Below, one piece after another: positions 18,899 through 28,241 of a stretch of DNA of 49,269 nucleotides (its first letter is position 1; each line of letters starts with the position of its first letter). The notes beneath the pieces are model-generated. The model was not told the origin of the DNA and did no database searches. It worked only from the letters and a program-made list of their open reading frames with translations. The translations under genes and the position numbers were made by a program. This DNA comes from an archaeon BMS3Abin17 (GTDB lineage: Archaea > Nanobdellota > Nanobdellia > Pacearchaeales > GW2011-AR1): assembly GCA_002897655.1 (NCBI GenBank), contig BDTJ01000033.1:1-49269 (forward strand). Direction: 5' to 3'.

Positions 18899-21800
18899 TT
18901 AAACACCTTTTTTATTTATAACTCTTTCTACATCTTTTTTATTTGTTTTATTAATATTAAGATATCCTGTAATTTCATTTATTATGCTTTGTTTATCCTT
19001 TGCTTTTTTTATTTCTTCTCCAAAATTAGGGTCAATTTCTCTTGAAACCCATGCAGCAATATCATTCTTTTTATCATTAACATGTGAATTAAACACAGAC
19101 TCGTCCAATTCAGGCAATACTTCCGCCAATTCTTTTATACTAGAGATCATCATCCCGTTTTCAAATGTTAATGGACTCAGAATCTTTGAACCTATATCTT
19201 CCTCTTTTTCCCCCTCTGCTTTTTCTTCCTCTTTTTCCTTATTCTCTTCTTCCCATTTCTCTCTGCCTCTCTTGGCATCTGCTAAAGAGGACCTTAATTC
19301 CCCCTCATCTATTAAATTTATCTCTCTCTCTTTTGCTTTCTTCCCGATTTTCTCCCATTGCTTCTCTATTCTTGGTTTAAGACCTTCAAGGTAAATATCT
19401 ACTACTGTAAAATTTCCTAACATTAATTTATCTTTTACAAGTTTAAGTTCTATTTTCAAATCAAAAACATCTTCTTTTTCACCCTCTAATTGTTCTATTT
19501 GGTACTCTATATCCTCAATTATATCATTATATTTGTTGTATTTTTCAAGCACTTCATCTGATAGTCTTCTTGTGTTATGCAATGTCGGCCTAAAATTAAT
19601 AAAATAAGGTAAACCTTTGTTGTATTCTGCATTTTGTATCATTCCAGTACCCACATCTGCCCTTACTAATGATTTTAAGGCATCTAATCCATACCTTTCT
19701 TTTATCCTTTCCAGATCATTTTCTTCGGCAACCCTCATCTGAATCTCTGTATTTATATTAGCCTTTATCTCTCCAACAAAATCAGAAAGCACTTGTGAAA
19801 CAAGCATTACCCCTAAACCCCATTTTCTAAATTCTCTGCAGGCTCTTTCTATTTGCAGAAATCCCCTTCCAGAACCCCCAAATTTAGGAAGTAAACGATG
19901 CACCTCATCAAAAACAAGGAGTGTCTTTAGTTCTGGATGCTCTTGGGGGTCTGATTTAAACACAGAATTAATAACTCCTGCAACAAATAAATCTATTCCA
20001 GAAGGATCTAATTTATTCAGGGTAAATATCTGAATCTGCCCGGGATTTATATATTTCTTTATATCTATTGCCTGTTTTGGATTTGTGATTTGCCTGACAT
20101 TTCCTGCAAATGCTTTTGCATCACTTTCTTTTAAACCAAATTTTGGATATAAAGACAGCATTTTTTTATCCTCACACTTTCTAAGCATCCCAGACCACTG
20201 GGCAGTTGGATCAAAGACCACTACAGCAATTCCTCTTCCCAGAGCTTCTTCTATTATAACTTGTGCAGAGATACTTTTGCCCCCACCTGTTGCCCCGGCA
20301 ACTATTGCATGGGTTGTAAGGTCATCAAGGTTGTAATAAGCAGGAATCTTTTTTTCAGCTATTTTTCCAAGTTTAATAGACCTATTTCCTTGTTTTGGCA
20401 AAGTATCAATTTTAAGGGCAAGATGGTATCTTTTTCTTTTTTGAACCTGCCAACGGTATAAAAGTCCATTGAGTAATATAAAACTAAAAGCAGATATCCC
20501 CACAAATATAATCCATAAAGGGATGCCAAAGAAAGAATACATGTACATTGGCTTGATTATTGTAAAAGGGGAGTTTATGCTGGAGAAGTAATTAAGGTAT
20601 GCCGCTTCCACTCTTACAAGATATTTGCCTTTTGTGATGTTTTTAGGAAGATTAAATTCTTTTAATAACCCTAAAGAATTCTTAATCTCAACACTTTCTT
20701 CCTCTTCTAAATATATTTTAGATTCATCAGAGTTTAAAATCATGTGTTTTAGATTAATTTTATATCCCTGTTCACTCAATAAATTTTGAAGTCCTAGTTC
20801 ATATTTTAGACTGTCTCCTTCCTTCACTTCTTCTTTAAAAAGGGATATTTTCATTAATAAATTTTCAATTGAGAACTTTTTTGAGACTATTTCTATTTTT
20901 ACAGGAATCTCTGATTCTAAATCTCCACTTAGTGTCAATGTCCCTTTATAGACCCCAACTGGTTTAATGCCGGAGATTGTCAGAGTAACATCTCCAGATG
21001 AATCCGGAGAGATTGTAAGTAAGTTCGAGTCTAATTTAATAATCTCTTCTAAATTAGAGGATATTGTGAATAAAACCTGCATATTTGAATCACCAAAATT
21101 ATATATGCTGATTTTTTCTTCCACAAAAGTATTTTCTCTAACCTGTTTGTTAATCTCACTTGCAGAAATCCAAAAATCCTCTCCTCTCCTCTCTGATTCT
21201 ATCTTTGCTTTATTTTTCTGATCTCCTTCTTCATCATCAATTTTGTTTTCAGTATATGGTCCTGTAGGATAATCATTAAGATTGGCACTTTCTAAAGTAA
21301 TGTTGTGGTTTAAGCTACTGGTGTTGGTTATATTTAATAATGCATAATAGTTGTTGTAATTTTGTTTAATTGCGATTATTGGATTTATTCCTGTAATGGC
21401 TGTAGTATTAAATGAATAGTGTCCGGTGCTATTGGTTGTCGCATTGCTACCCCCAAGATAAATATTGACATCTGATAAAGAACTTCCAGCACTGTCACTT
21501 ACCACTCCAAAAACATTAATATTAACAGTCCCCCCACTTAATAAAGGAGTTTCTGTTTCCATGGTTATATTTCTATTTAAGATATAATTCGAAAAATTGA
21601 TTCCAATAATCTTCAGGTAAGGGTCATATCCTGATTTTTGCGCAATTAGATTATAATTCCCTTCTATGACATAAGTGGAAAAATTATAAAATCCAGAAGA
21701 GTTTGTTGTGCCATTATATCCTGCAACATTAACTGTTACATTTTCTATTGGATTGCTTCCGCTGTCAAAAACATATCCATAGATGTTAGCATTTATTCCG

Positions 21801-22582
21801 TTCCCTATGCCTCCTGAAGGACACTCATCATCTGGGTCCACATAAAAATAATATGTTTGGGTTGTATTTGCAGGTGTTGGTAATAACATCTGGTAATTCA
21901 CTAAAAAATCCGGATTAAAACCCTGTTGGATGCTTTCATTAATGTGGCTTACAAAAACAAGACTTCCAGAGACATTTAATACTCCGACATCAAATATGTT
22001 GTTATCTCCATTAAACTTATATGTGAAAGTTGAGGGAATATTTGTTATGTTTGTTCCCCCGAGGAATATAGTCATATTTTTTGTAAATGTATTATTGGCG
22101 CAAAAGACTTCATTAGAGCAATTAATAAATTCGTCTATCATCTCAGTTGTTCCAGAAGATACATCTGAAGTAGACAAATCCAGAGAAGCATTAGTTGAAG
22201 CATAAAACTCAGGTCCCCATTCAGCATCATACTTAACACAATCAAAAAATATATCTGCTCTTTCTATACCTCCACTGTCCAACTCTTCATTTAATTGTTG
22301 GGTAAAATTAGGAACTCTTAAAACAAGTCCATATATTCCCCCCCAAACATCAACAGTCTTTGAAGAGCTTATACTAACTTGTGTAATATACCCTCCCTTA
22401 CTGGCTATATATGTTGAAAACCCTGTAATCTCAATCAAACTTAATGCAATTAGAAGTATAAACAAAAATAAACCTATTAAAAATAAGGAGATTAGAATGT
22501 GTTTTATTACTTTTTGTAGATCATTTATTCTGGACTCTTTTTTAATTATCTCCAAGACTTTCTTATTTTCCCTCTTCTTCAT
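18899..22582 (-). CDS. membrane-spanning fusion: N-terminal TM, surface module, carboxypeptidase-regulatory-like repeats, TM, HerA/DUF87 ATPase, helical C-terminal domain
   Basis: WGGIYGLVLRV...FYASTNAS; two 'NINVFGVVSDSAGSSLSDVNIYLGG' type repeats; second TM then AIVAGATGGGKSISAQ (Walker A), TLLVFDEVHRLLPKFGGSGRGFLQIERACREFRKWGLGVMLVSQ. Confidence 0.85.
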   Translation of the reverse strand: MKKRENKKVLEIIKKESRINDLQKVIKHILISLFLIGLFLFILLIALSLIEITGFSTYIASKGGYITQVSISSSKTVDVWGGIYGLVLRVPNFTQQLNEELDSGGIERADIFFDCVKYDAEWGPEFYASTNASLDLSTSDVSSGTTEMIDEFINCSNEVFCANNTFTKNMTIFLGGTNITNIPSTFTYKFNGDNNIFDVGVLNVSGSLVFVSHINESIQQGFNPDFLVNYQMLLPTPANTTQTYYFYVDPDDECPSGGIGNGINANIYGYVFDSGSNPIENVTVNVAGYNGTTNSSGFYNFSTYVIEGNYNLIAQKSGYDPYLKIIGINFSNYILNRNITMETETPLLSGGTVNINVFGVVSDSAGSSLSDVNIYLGGSNATTNSTGHYSFNTTAITGINPIIAIKQNYNNYYALLNITNTSSLNHNITLESANLNDYPTGPYTENKIDDEEGDQKNKAKIESERRGEDFWISASEINKQVRENTFVEEKISIYNFGDSNMQVLFTISSNLEEIIKLDSNLLTISPDSSGDVTLTISGIKPVGVYKGTLTLSGDLESEIPVKIEIVSKKFSIENLLMKISLFKEEVKEGDSLKYELGLQNLLSEQGYKINLKHMILNSDESKIYLEEEESVEIKNSLGLLKEFNLPKNITKGKYLVRVEAAYLNYFSSINSPFTIIKPMYMYSFFGIPLWIIFVGISAFSFILLNGLLYRWQVQKRKRYHLALKIDTLPKQGNRSIKLGKIAEKKIPAYYNLDDLTTHAIVAGATGGGKSISAQVIIEEALGRGIAVVVFDPTAQWSGMLRKCEDKKMLSLYPKFGLKESDAKAFAGNVRQITNPKQAIDIKKYINPGQIQIFTLNKLDPSGIDLFVAGVINSVFKSDPQEHPELKTLLVFDEVHRLLPKFGGSGRGFLQIERACREFRKWGLGVMLVSQVLSDFVGEIKANINTEIQMRVAEENDLERIKERYGLDALKSLVRADVGTGMIQNAEYNKGLPYFINFRPTLHNTRRLSDEVLEKYNKYNDIIEDIEYQIEQLEGEKEDVFDLKIELKLVKDKLMLGNFTVVDIYLEGLKPRIEKQWEKIGKKAKEREINLIDEGELRSSLADAKRGREKWEEENKEKEEEKAEGEKEEDIGSKILSPLTFENGMMISSIKELAEVLPELDESVFNSHVNDKKNDIAAWVSREIDPNFGEEIKKAKDKQSIINEITGYLNINKTNKKDVERVINKKGV

Positions 22583-22692
22583 TATATAACTTCTTCAAGA
22601 TAATTAATAAACTTTTTTATCCTTTAGTTTTTGAGGTTATCCAGCAAAAAATTTATATATCCAGAATTACTGATAGATTTGTCTATTTAAAA

Positions 22693-23265
22693 ATGAATTT
22701 TTTATTTAAGAAAAAAGAGGTTCCAGAGGAATTACCTGATCTTGCAATTGAAGAAGTAAATGAGATTTCTGAAAGAATAGAGGATTCTAACTCTAAAATA
22801 GTGTATAAACCCCTTCCAAAACAAGAGGATTATCTGCCAAATGAAACAGAATTAAAATCTTCTGAGAAAGAAACCCCCCCAATTATTGACCCTGACGAAA
22901 AAAGTTTTTTTAAGGAAATTATAAAAAATGTTACTGAAGAGACAAAGAACATTGATAAATTAGACTCTTGGTACAAAAATAAATTTCTCCCGGAAGATAT
23001 GGTCCATCAAATGCGTGAATATTGGGAGAAGCAATCTCCAGAAGTAATCTTAAAGAGTATTGGCAGTGATTTAAAAGAGAAATTATTGGAAAGAACAAGG
23101 GAGTTACAGAGATTAGAAAGAGAATGGCAGGAGATTTATTTCAAATTATTAGCTAAGGAGGAAGAGATAAGAAAAGAAGAGAAAGGGCTAAAGGCTTCTT
23201 TATCAGAAATTATAAATTTATTTAAAAAATCTTTAGCTAAAAAGAAGGGTAAGGGCAGGAAATAG
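22693..23265 (+). CDS. coiled-coil protein (divergent from HerA fusion)
   Basis: K/E-rich helical ORF in intergenic promoter-sharing position. Confidence 0.7.
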   Translation: MNFLFKKKEVPEELPDLAIEEVNEISERIEDSNSKIVYKPLPKQEDYLPNETELKSSEKETPPIIDPDEKSFFKEIIKNVTEETKNIDKLDSWYKNKFLPEDMVHQMREYWEKQSPEVILKSIGSDLKEKLLERTRELQRLEREWQEIYFKLLAKEEEIRKEEKGLKASLSEIINLFKKSLAKKKGKGRK

Positions 23266-23342
23266 TCTGCCCAATATAAAGAAATCCCAATTCTTGTTAA
23301 TTAAAGACAAGGTTTTATATATAACTTGCATCTTAATATGAA

Positions 23343-23693
23343 ATGTCTAAAAAGAAAAGAGAATTAAAAAAGAAAGCTTATAAATTAGACAGGACGAGGA
23401 TGACGATTCTTATAATAATCTTAACTATATTCCTAACCACCCTTTTTTTATACCTCTTGGTCCAGTTCAACATAATCTCCCCACTAAAAAAGATAAGTCT
23501 TGGTCCAAAGTTATTTATGTTAGAAGATGAATGCACCCTTGTTGTAGGGAAATTAATCCATACAATAAAAGATGATAATACTTGCGAATTTAGATGTAAA
23601 ACAAATTGTGAGGTAAGAGAGATGCTCTTTTATAAATCAGATTTCCTTAAAAACCAAGGAGATTGCAATGAATGCACCTGTTATTGCACATAA
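23343..23693 (+). CDS. small membrane protein with Cys-rich exterior
   Basis: One TM followed by 8 Cys in about 55 residues. Confidence 0.65.
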   Translation: MSKKKRELKKKAYKLDRTRMTILIIILTIFLTTLFLYLLVQFNIISPLKKISLGPKLFMLEDECTLVVGKLIHTIKDDNTCEFRCKTNCEVREMLFYKSDFLKNQGDCNECTCYCT

Positions 23694-23695
23694 AA

Positions 23696-24316
23696 ATGAA
23701 GATAGAAGATATAGAAACAATCTATAAAAAAGAGATAAAAGAGGCTGAAAAAGAATTCTTAGAAGGCATGAAAAATAAGAAAAATCTGGGCGAACTGGAA
23801 ACCATATATAAAAATAAATTGAGGCTTGCAAGAGAGGATTATTATGAGTCAATTTCCAAGGTAATAGAAAAACAAAAAGAATCTATAAAAAAGAAGGACA
23901 AAAAAGAAGACAAAAGTGAGAAAGTAAAGTGCTTTAAATTAAAACCTGGAAAGTTTGGGCTGACTCTTCTCCAGAGAATTAAATTCAGGCTTGGATACTT
24001 ATTCTTTAAACTTGGTTTTAGATTAAGAAATTGGCTGAAGAAAATAACCCCCAACATTCTATCTTATAATTACATAAAGATAAAGATAACTATTAAGAGA
24101 ATTTCACTATATCTGAATAATCTATTTTTGGAATTCTCTATAGTAATCAAAGATAATCTCAGGAAAATTTATTCTCTGGCAAAAACCGGGATAAAAAAGT
24201 TATTAGAAATTGCTAAGAAGATTACTGAAGCAACATTGTTTAGGTTCAGCAAAAAAGATTCCTCCAAAGAAGGGGAAGAAAAAAAGAACCAAATTAATTC
24301 AAGTCAAAATAAATGA
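23696..24316 (+). CDS. charged helical protein
   Basis: Start at MKIEDIETIYKKE, 2 nt after previous stop. Confidence 0.65.
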   Translation: MKIEDIETIYKKEIKEAEKEFLEGMKNKKNLGELETIYKNKLRLAREDYYESISKVIEKQKESIKKKDKKEDKSEKVKCFKLKPGKFGLTLLQRIKFRLGYLFFKLGFRLRNWLKKITPNILSYNYIKIKITIKRISLYLNNLFLEFSIVIKDNLRKIYSLAKTGIKKLLEIAKKITEATLFRFSKKDSSKEGEEKKNQINSSQNK

Positions 24317-26186
24317 AAACATCATTGCTATCTGCGGTATAATATTCTCTGAGTCTGACAGGAACTCTGATTTCATAATCATATGTCCCGTATTTTCCGG
24401 GCTGGGTTTTATTTATTTTCGCTGCAAATACAATATCTTCCTTATCAGAACTGCTGTACTCTCCATCAGAATCATCAGACATATCCCACAAGATTCCTGT
24501 AATGAAATTAGTATTATTTGTTGAATTGATTACCGGCACATTAGTTATGTTTTCTTGGTAGATAAAAAAGTCTTGTAATAACTTAGGGGTATTGCCGTCA
24601 CTGGTGAATATATTTGAGACAGAATCATTAAAATCAGCCATATCTAATAAGGTATCTATCTCAGAAAAATCATTAGATGTTGTTTGCCCTGTGGTATTTC
24701 TTCCTATTGCCTGCAGGGAAGCCCAGTCAACATTAGATTCTGTATCAGCAATAAAAATATTTCCAGATACTGAGTTTTCATTAAGCCATATACTCATATT
24801 CATAACGCCCTGGTCTGCAATTATCTTGTCTAAAGTCACATTCCCATAAAATTCCTGCCAGGAATTTACAATTATTGTATTATTGGCTTTATTGTTTGTT
24901 TCATTTTCCTCGTTAATTAAATCACTTAAATCAACAGAAACAAAAATATTTGTTATCCCAATCTTTGCCGGCCAGGTTATATTAGCTGTATTATTTGAAA
25001 AAGATGTTATTGAAATTGTCTGGTTCTCTCCAATTTGTGTTCCGCCTACGTCAGGGTCTTCTTCAAAAAAACCAACTAAGAAATTATCTGCATTAGCACA
25101 TCCATTATTATATACTGTGGAATTAATATCTATGACCTGGTTTTCAATTGGATTTAAGTTACTAAATATGATTTCATCTGAATAAAGAATTAGTTCAGAT
25201 AAACTATTGTTCTTTACTATTATTGTGTCAGGAGCTGTTTTATTCACTTGATTTCCAGCACTATCATTAGCTAGGCAGTTAAAGCTCCATGTTCCTATCT
25301 CATTAAGAGAAATATCAGAATAATATGTGTCTCCGGATAATAACTGAGCAGTGTAATTAACTTTTCCAGATAAGGGTTTATTTGCTTCTATGATAACTTT
25401 ATCTATATCTGTTAAGGAATCTGTAACACTGCAATTTACTTTCACTTGTTCACTTATTCCGCAAATATCTCCTGTCAGGTTCAAACTTACTGAGCTAATC
25501 ACAGGGTCAGTTAAATCAACAGTTAAGGTAAAGTTTTGGTCCGCAAAATTTGAAATAAAGAGGCTGTCTTTTACTAAGCAAGCCCATTTGTAAATCCCTT
25601 CTAACAGGGATTTTGCAAAATTAATTGTGTCTGTAGTCCCTGAAGCAGACTTTGTTTCATTTGCGTGCCATCCCCCGCTCCAGTTTCCGTAGAGAGTTAC
25701 ATTAGCAAGATTTCCATCAAGGTCATTTGCTGTGCAATTAAAGTCAATACTTGAAGAAGAAAAATTTGCATAGTTAATAGGAGTATCAAGAGTAATGTTT
25801 GGAGGGGAATTTAAAGTTAGGTTTGGCATGATATCAGAACTTGCCACGGTTACAGACCTATTTACTGTTTCTGTTATATAATTACTTCCATTGTTCAGAA
25901 CCCTTACTTTAATTTCATCATTCACAGAACAGGGAGTATTAAGCAATTCACAATCAATACTATAATTGTTATTTACTCCAGAGTTTCCTGTTGGCCCGAT
26001 AATGTCAGTCATATTATCATCAATCCCGTTTGCAGGGTTCCATAATAATATTTGGTATCCATTTGCAGATGTTCCATCAAGAGAATCATTCACAGTACCA
26101 ATCATATAATGAACAGCAGAGATAAATGGCATAACTAATACTATCAAAAATACTAATAACCCTAAAATAGAAATATTTCTTGACAT
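24294..26186 (-). CDS. secreted surface protein with Ig-like, CARDB-like and shared C-terminal module
   Basis: Signal peptide; CARDB-like NPIENQVIDINSTVYNNG; C-terminal IGRNTTGQTTSNDFSEIDTLLDM...YDYEIRVPVRLREYY. Confidence 0.85.
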   Translation of the reverse strand: MSRNISILGLLVFLIVLVMPFISAVHYMIGTVNDSLDGTSANGYQILLWNPANGIDDNMTDIIGPTGNSGVNNNYSIDCELLNTPCSVNDEIKVRVLNNGSNYITETVNRSVTVASSDIMPNLTLNSPPNITLDTPINYANFSSSSIDFNCTANDLDGNLANVTLYGNWSGGWHANETKSASGTTDTINFAKSLLEGIYKWACLVKDSLFISNFADQNFTLTVDLTDPVISSVSLNLTGDICGISEQVKVNCSVTDSLTDIDKVIIEANKPLSGKVNYTAQLLSGDTYYSDISLNEIGTWSFNCLANDSAGNQVNKTAPDTIIVKNNSLSELILYSDEIIFSNLNPIENQVIDINSTVYNNGCANADNFLVGFFEEDPDVGGTQIGENQTISITSFSNNTANITWPAKIGITNIFVSVDLSDLINEENETNNKANNTIIVNSWQEFYGNVTLDKIIADQGVMNMSIWLNENSVSGNIFIADTESNVDWASLQAIGRNTTGQTTSNDFSEIDTLLDMADFNDSVSNIFTSDGNTPKLLQDFFIYQENITNVPVINSTNNTNFITGILWDMSDDSDGEYSSSDKEDIVFAAKINKTQPGKYGTYDYEIRVPVRLREYYTADSNDVFIYFDLN

Positions 26187-26188
26187 TC

Positions 26189-26320
26189 TCACCTCTTTAT
26201 ATTTTTCCTTATAAGGTCTTCTATATATTTAGATATTTCTATTTCTTTATCAATGCAAGCCTTTTTCAGCTCTTTCCAGAGTTCTGAATCAATTTTCAGG
26301 CTTGTTGTTTTTCTCACCAT
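26189..26320 (-). CDS. ribbon-helix-helix regulator (43 aa)
   Basis: MVRKTTSLKIDSELWKELKKACIDKEIEISKYIEDLIRKNIKR; stop 2 nt before surface-gene ATG. Confidence 0.8.
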   Translation of the reverse strand: MVRKTTSLKIDSELWKELKKACIDKEIEISKYIEDLIRKNIKR

Positions 26321-26370
26321 AGTATTATATAATACTATATATTTATAAATATATCTTTATGTAATACTAT
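26319..26370. promoter_or_regulatory. putative operator/promoter of RHH-surface protein operon
   Basis: 20-bp perfect palindrome ATAGTATTATATAATACTAT (26319-26338), TATA atttataaatat, extra half-site TAATACTAT (26362-26370). Confidence 0.65.
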
Positions 26371-26423
26371 TTCAGAAATGGCTGGAATCTTGGTGGGTGT
26401 TTGAATTTCTAGAGGGGATTTTT

Positions 26424-26927
26424 TTATCCAGTAGTTTCAAATCTTACTTCAAAATTTCTTCTTAATACTAAATTTTTCTCATCCTTTAAAAGAATTATAT
26501 AATTATCAAAATCTTCTATTATCCCATCTAAGAGTCTATGTGGATTTATCTTCATTTCTATATCAGAAATTTCTAATGCATTAAGAAATTCTCCACTGAT
26601 TGTTACAAACCTTCCCGTTATGCCATCATGAAATAATCCACATCTAACTTGCTTATAAAACATATTAAGAAGGGTATCTGCATTTTCTGTTTTAATTATT
26701 TCAGGAAAGATTTGTTTCATTCCTTCCTTAAAAAACTCTTTAGATTTTCTATCACTAGATTTGCCCTTTCTATATTGTTGATTTCCTTCTATATAACTTA
26801 ATGCAACTTGCAAAATAATAAAACCTGCTTCATTATCTTGTTTTAACTTTCTTCCTACTTCGAGAAACCATTCTTTAACTCTATCTTCATAAACTAAAAT
26901 TTTAGTATTTATATTACTCGGAATCAA
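26424..26927 (-). CDS. HEPN-like hypothetical protein
   Basis: Helical ORF with RCGLFHDG (RX4H) motif. Confidence 0.55.
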   Translation of the reverse strand: MIPSNINTKILVYEDRVKEWFLEVGRKLKQDNEAGFIILQVALSYIEGNQQYRKGKSSDRKSKEFFKEGMKQIFPEIIKTENADTLLNMFYKQVRCGLFHDGITGRFVTISGEFLNALEISDIEMKINPHRLLDGIIEDFDNYIILLKDEKNLVLRRNFEVRFETTG

Positions 26928-26969
26928 ACCAAACTTGAAAGCTTATTCTTAAAAAATTCCTGCCATGCT

Positions 26970-27012
26970 ATAGTAAAGGACGCTGATATTTCCTCAATTG
27001 TGCCTTTACTAT
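26970..27012. repeat. 10-bp perfect inverted repeat, 23-nt loop
   Basis: ATAGTAAAGG (26970-26979) / CCTTTACTAT (27003-27012). Confidence 0.7.
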
Positions 27013-27040
27013 CGAGGGAAAGACATAGTTTTTTGTTCAA

Positions 27041-27319
27041 TTATTTATGTCTTTCACTATAATTCAAATTCTTTTCCTGTATTGTTAAAAGCTTTATTGA
27101 TTTTTTCAGCACCTCATCATAAATGCTCTTTTTTGAAGATTTTTTCAATTTTTCATAATAATCAGGATATTCTGTTTTTATTCTTCTAATATTCATTTTA
27201 AGATATTCTTTCTTGCATTTATCAGAACAAAACAAAAGAACTTTCTCATCCTTAAATTCAGGAGAAATCCAAATCCCCAAATTAAATTTCTTCCTGCATG
27301 TTTTACAAGTTTCACTCAT
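27041..27319 (-). CDS. small treble-clef zinc-finger-like protein
   Basis: CKTC ... CSDKC motif. Confidence 0.6.
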   Translation of the reverse strand: MSETCKTCRKKFNLGIWISPEFKDEKVLLFCSDKCKKEYLKMNIRRIKTEYPDYYEKLKKSSKKSIYDEVLKKSIKLLTIQEKNLNYSERHK

Positions 27320-27376
27320 CTTAATATATCCCCTTCTATCTCTGCCACCTGCTCTTCTCTCTCCTTCATTTTCTCG

Positions 27377-27649
27377 TTAAAACCTCTTTTTGTAGATCTT
27401 ATCGTGGTGATCAAAGTCTTCAAACAAAATTAAGTTTTTATTTTTTTCAAATTTAAAAACTAAAACTTTTTCTCCAATTTGCACTCTTTTGAAATCTTTT
27501 AAATCGTGTCTTAGATTCTTATAATGTTCAACATCAGAATTAATAATCTCATTGATCTTCTTAATAATTCTTTCACGTGTTTTAGGATCTTTCCTAAAGA
27601 GCTTTGTCATAATGTCTTGGAGATGCGGTTGTATCTCGTACTGATACAT
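27377..27649 (-). CDS. RelE/ParE-like toxin
   Basis: NLRHDLKDFKRVQIGEKVLVFKFEKNKNLILFEDFDHHDKIYKK. Confidence 0.8.
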   Translation of the reverse strand: MYQYEIQPHLQDIMTKLFRKDPKTRERIIKKINEIINSDVEHYKNLRHDLKDFKRVQIGEKVLVFKFEKNKNLILFEDFDHHDKIYKKRF

Positions 27650-27650
27650 C

Positions 27651-27887
27651 TTACTCTCCAGTTAACTTTCTTAACTCTTCAATGCTCTTGAAAGGAACCC
27701 CTTTTTGTTTATCAATTTGCGTTAATTTCTTTACATATTCAGGTCTGAGCTCGGGCTCTAAACTTTGCTCATATTCTTGGATAAGAAAAATTAAAGCTTG
27801 ATCTCTATTTTTGAATCCATGCTGACCCTTAACTATGTTTAGTATCCTATTTTCTCTTTCTGGAATCTCTATTGTTGCTTTTACCAT
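27651..27887 (-). CDS. antitoxin (DUF2683-like)
   Basis: MVKATIEIPERENRILNIVKGQHGFKNRDQALIFLIQEYEQ; immediately upstream of toxin. Confidence 0.75.
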   Translation of the reverse strand: MVKATIEIPERENRILNIVKGQHGFKNRDQALIFLIQEYEQSLEPELRPEYVKKLTQIDKQKGVPFKSIEELRKLTGE

Positions 27888-27926
27888 TTTACTATGTTTT
27901 ATAGTGTTTTATAGTGTTTTTAAAAC
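27887..27926. promoter_or_regulatory. 10-bp iterated operator-like repeats
   Basis: ttttactatg-ttttatagtg-ttttatagtg-ttttaaaact. Confidence 0.55.
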
Positions 27927-28241
27927 TTTCTAATCTCCCCTTCCTCACTTATAATGAGGATTTTTTGGTTGTAAGAATATTGTACCGCAAAGACAGTATT
28001 GATAAGAAAAATTAAGAAGACTATGAAATATATATTTATATAACAAACAGGCATTACCCACTTAACAGGGTAAAGTTTAACCTTATGTTAAATATCCAGC
28101 AGGGTTGACACATTAATCCCAATAAATTTATCTCAAGGATAATAATTTATAAAAACCAGCATTTCCTGGATAACTCAACAAGTTTTATAAACAGTATTTT
28201 ATTATTAGTATAATAAAAGTATAATAGAAGTATGTATAATC

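Noticed and set aside
18984-19394. Ser/Phe-rich plus-strand ORFs antisense to the HerA fusion (also 19165-19380, 20085-20336, 21930-22205)
   Set aside because: Mirror ORFs of K/E-rich coding sequence, low-complexity S/F/L composition, no promoter or SD
18899-22582. HerA-NurA DNA repair operon
   Set aside because: No NurA-like neighbour, protein has ectodomain and TM segments; only the ATPase core is HerA-like
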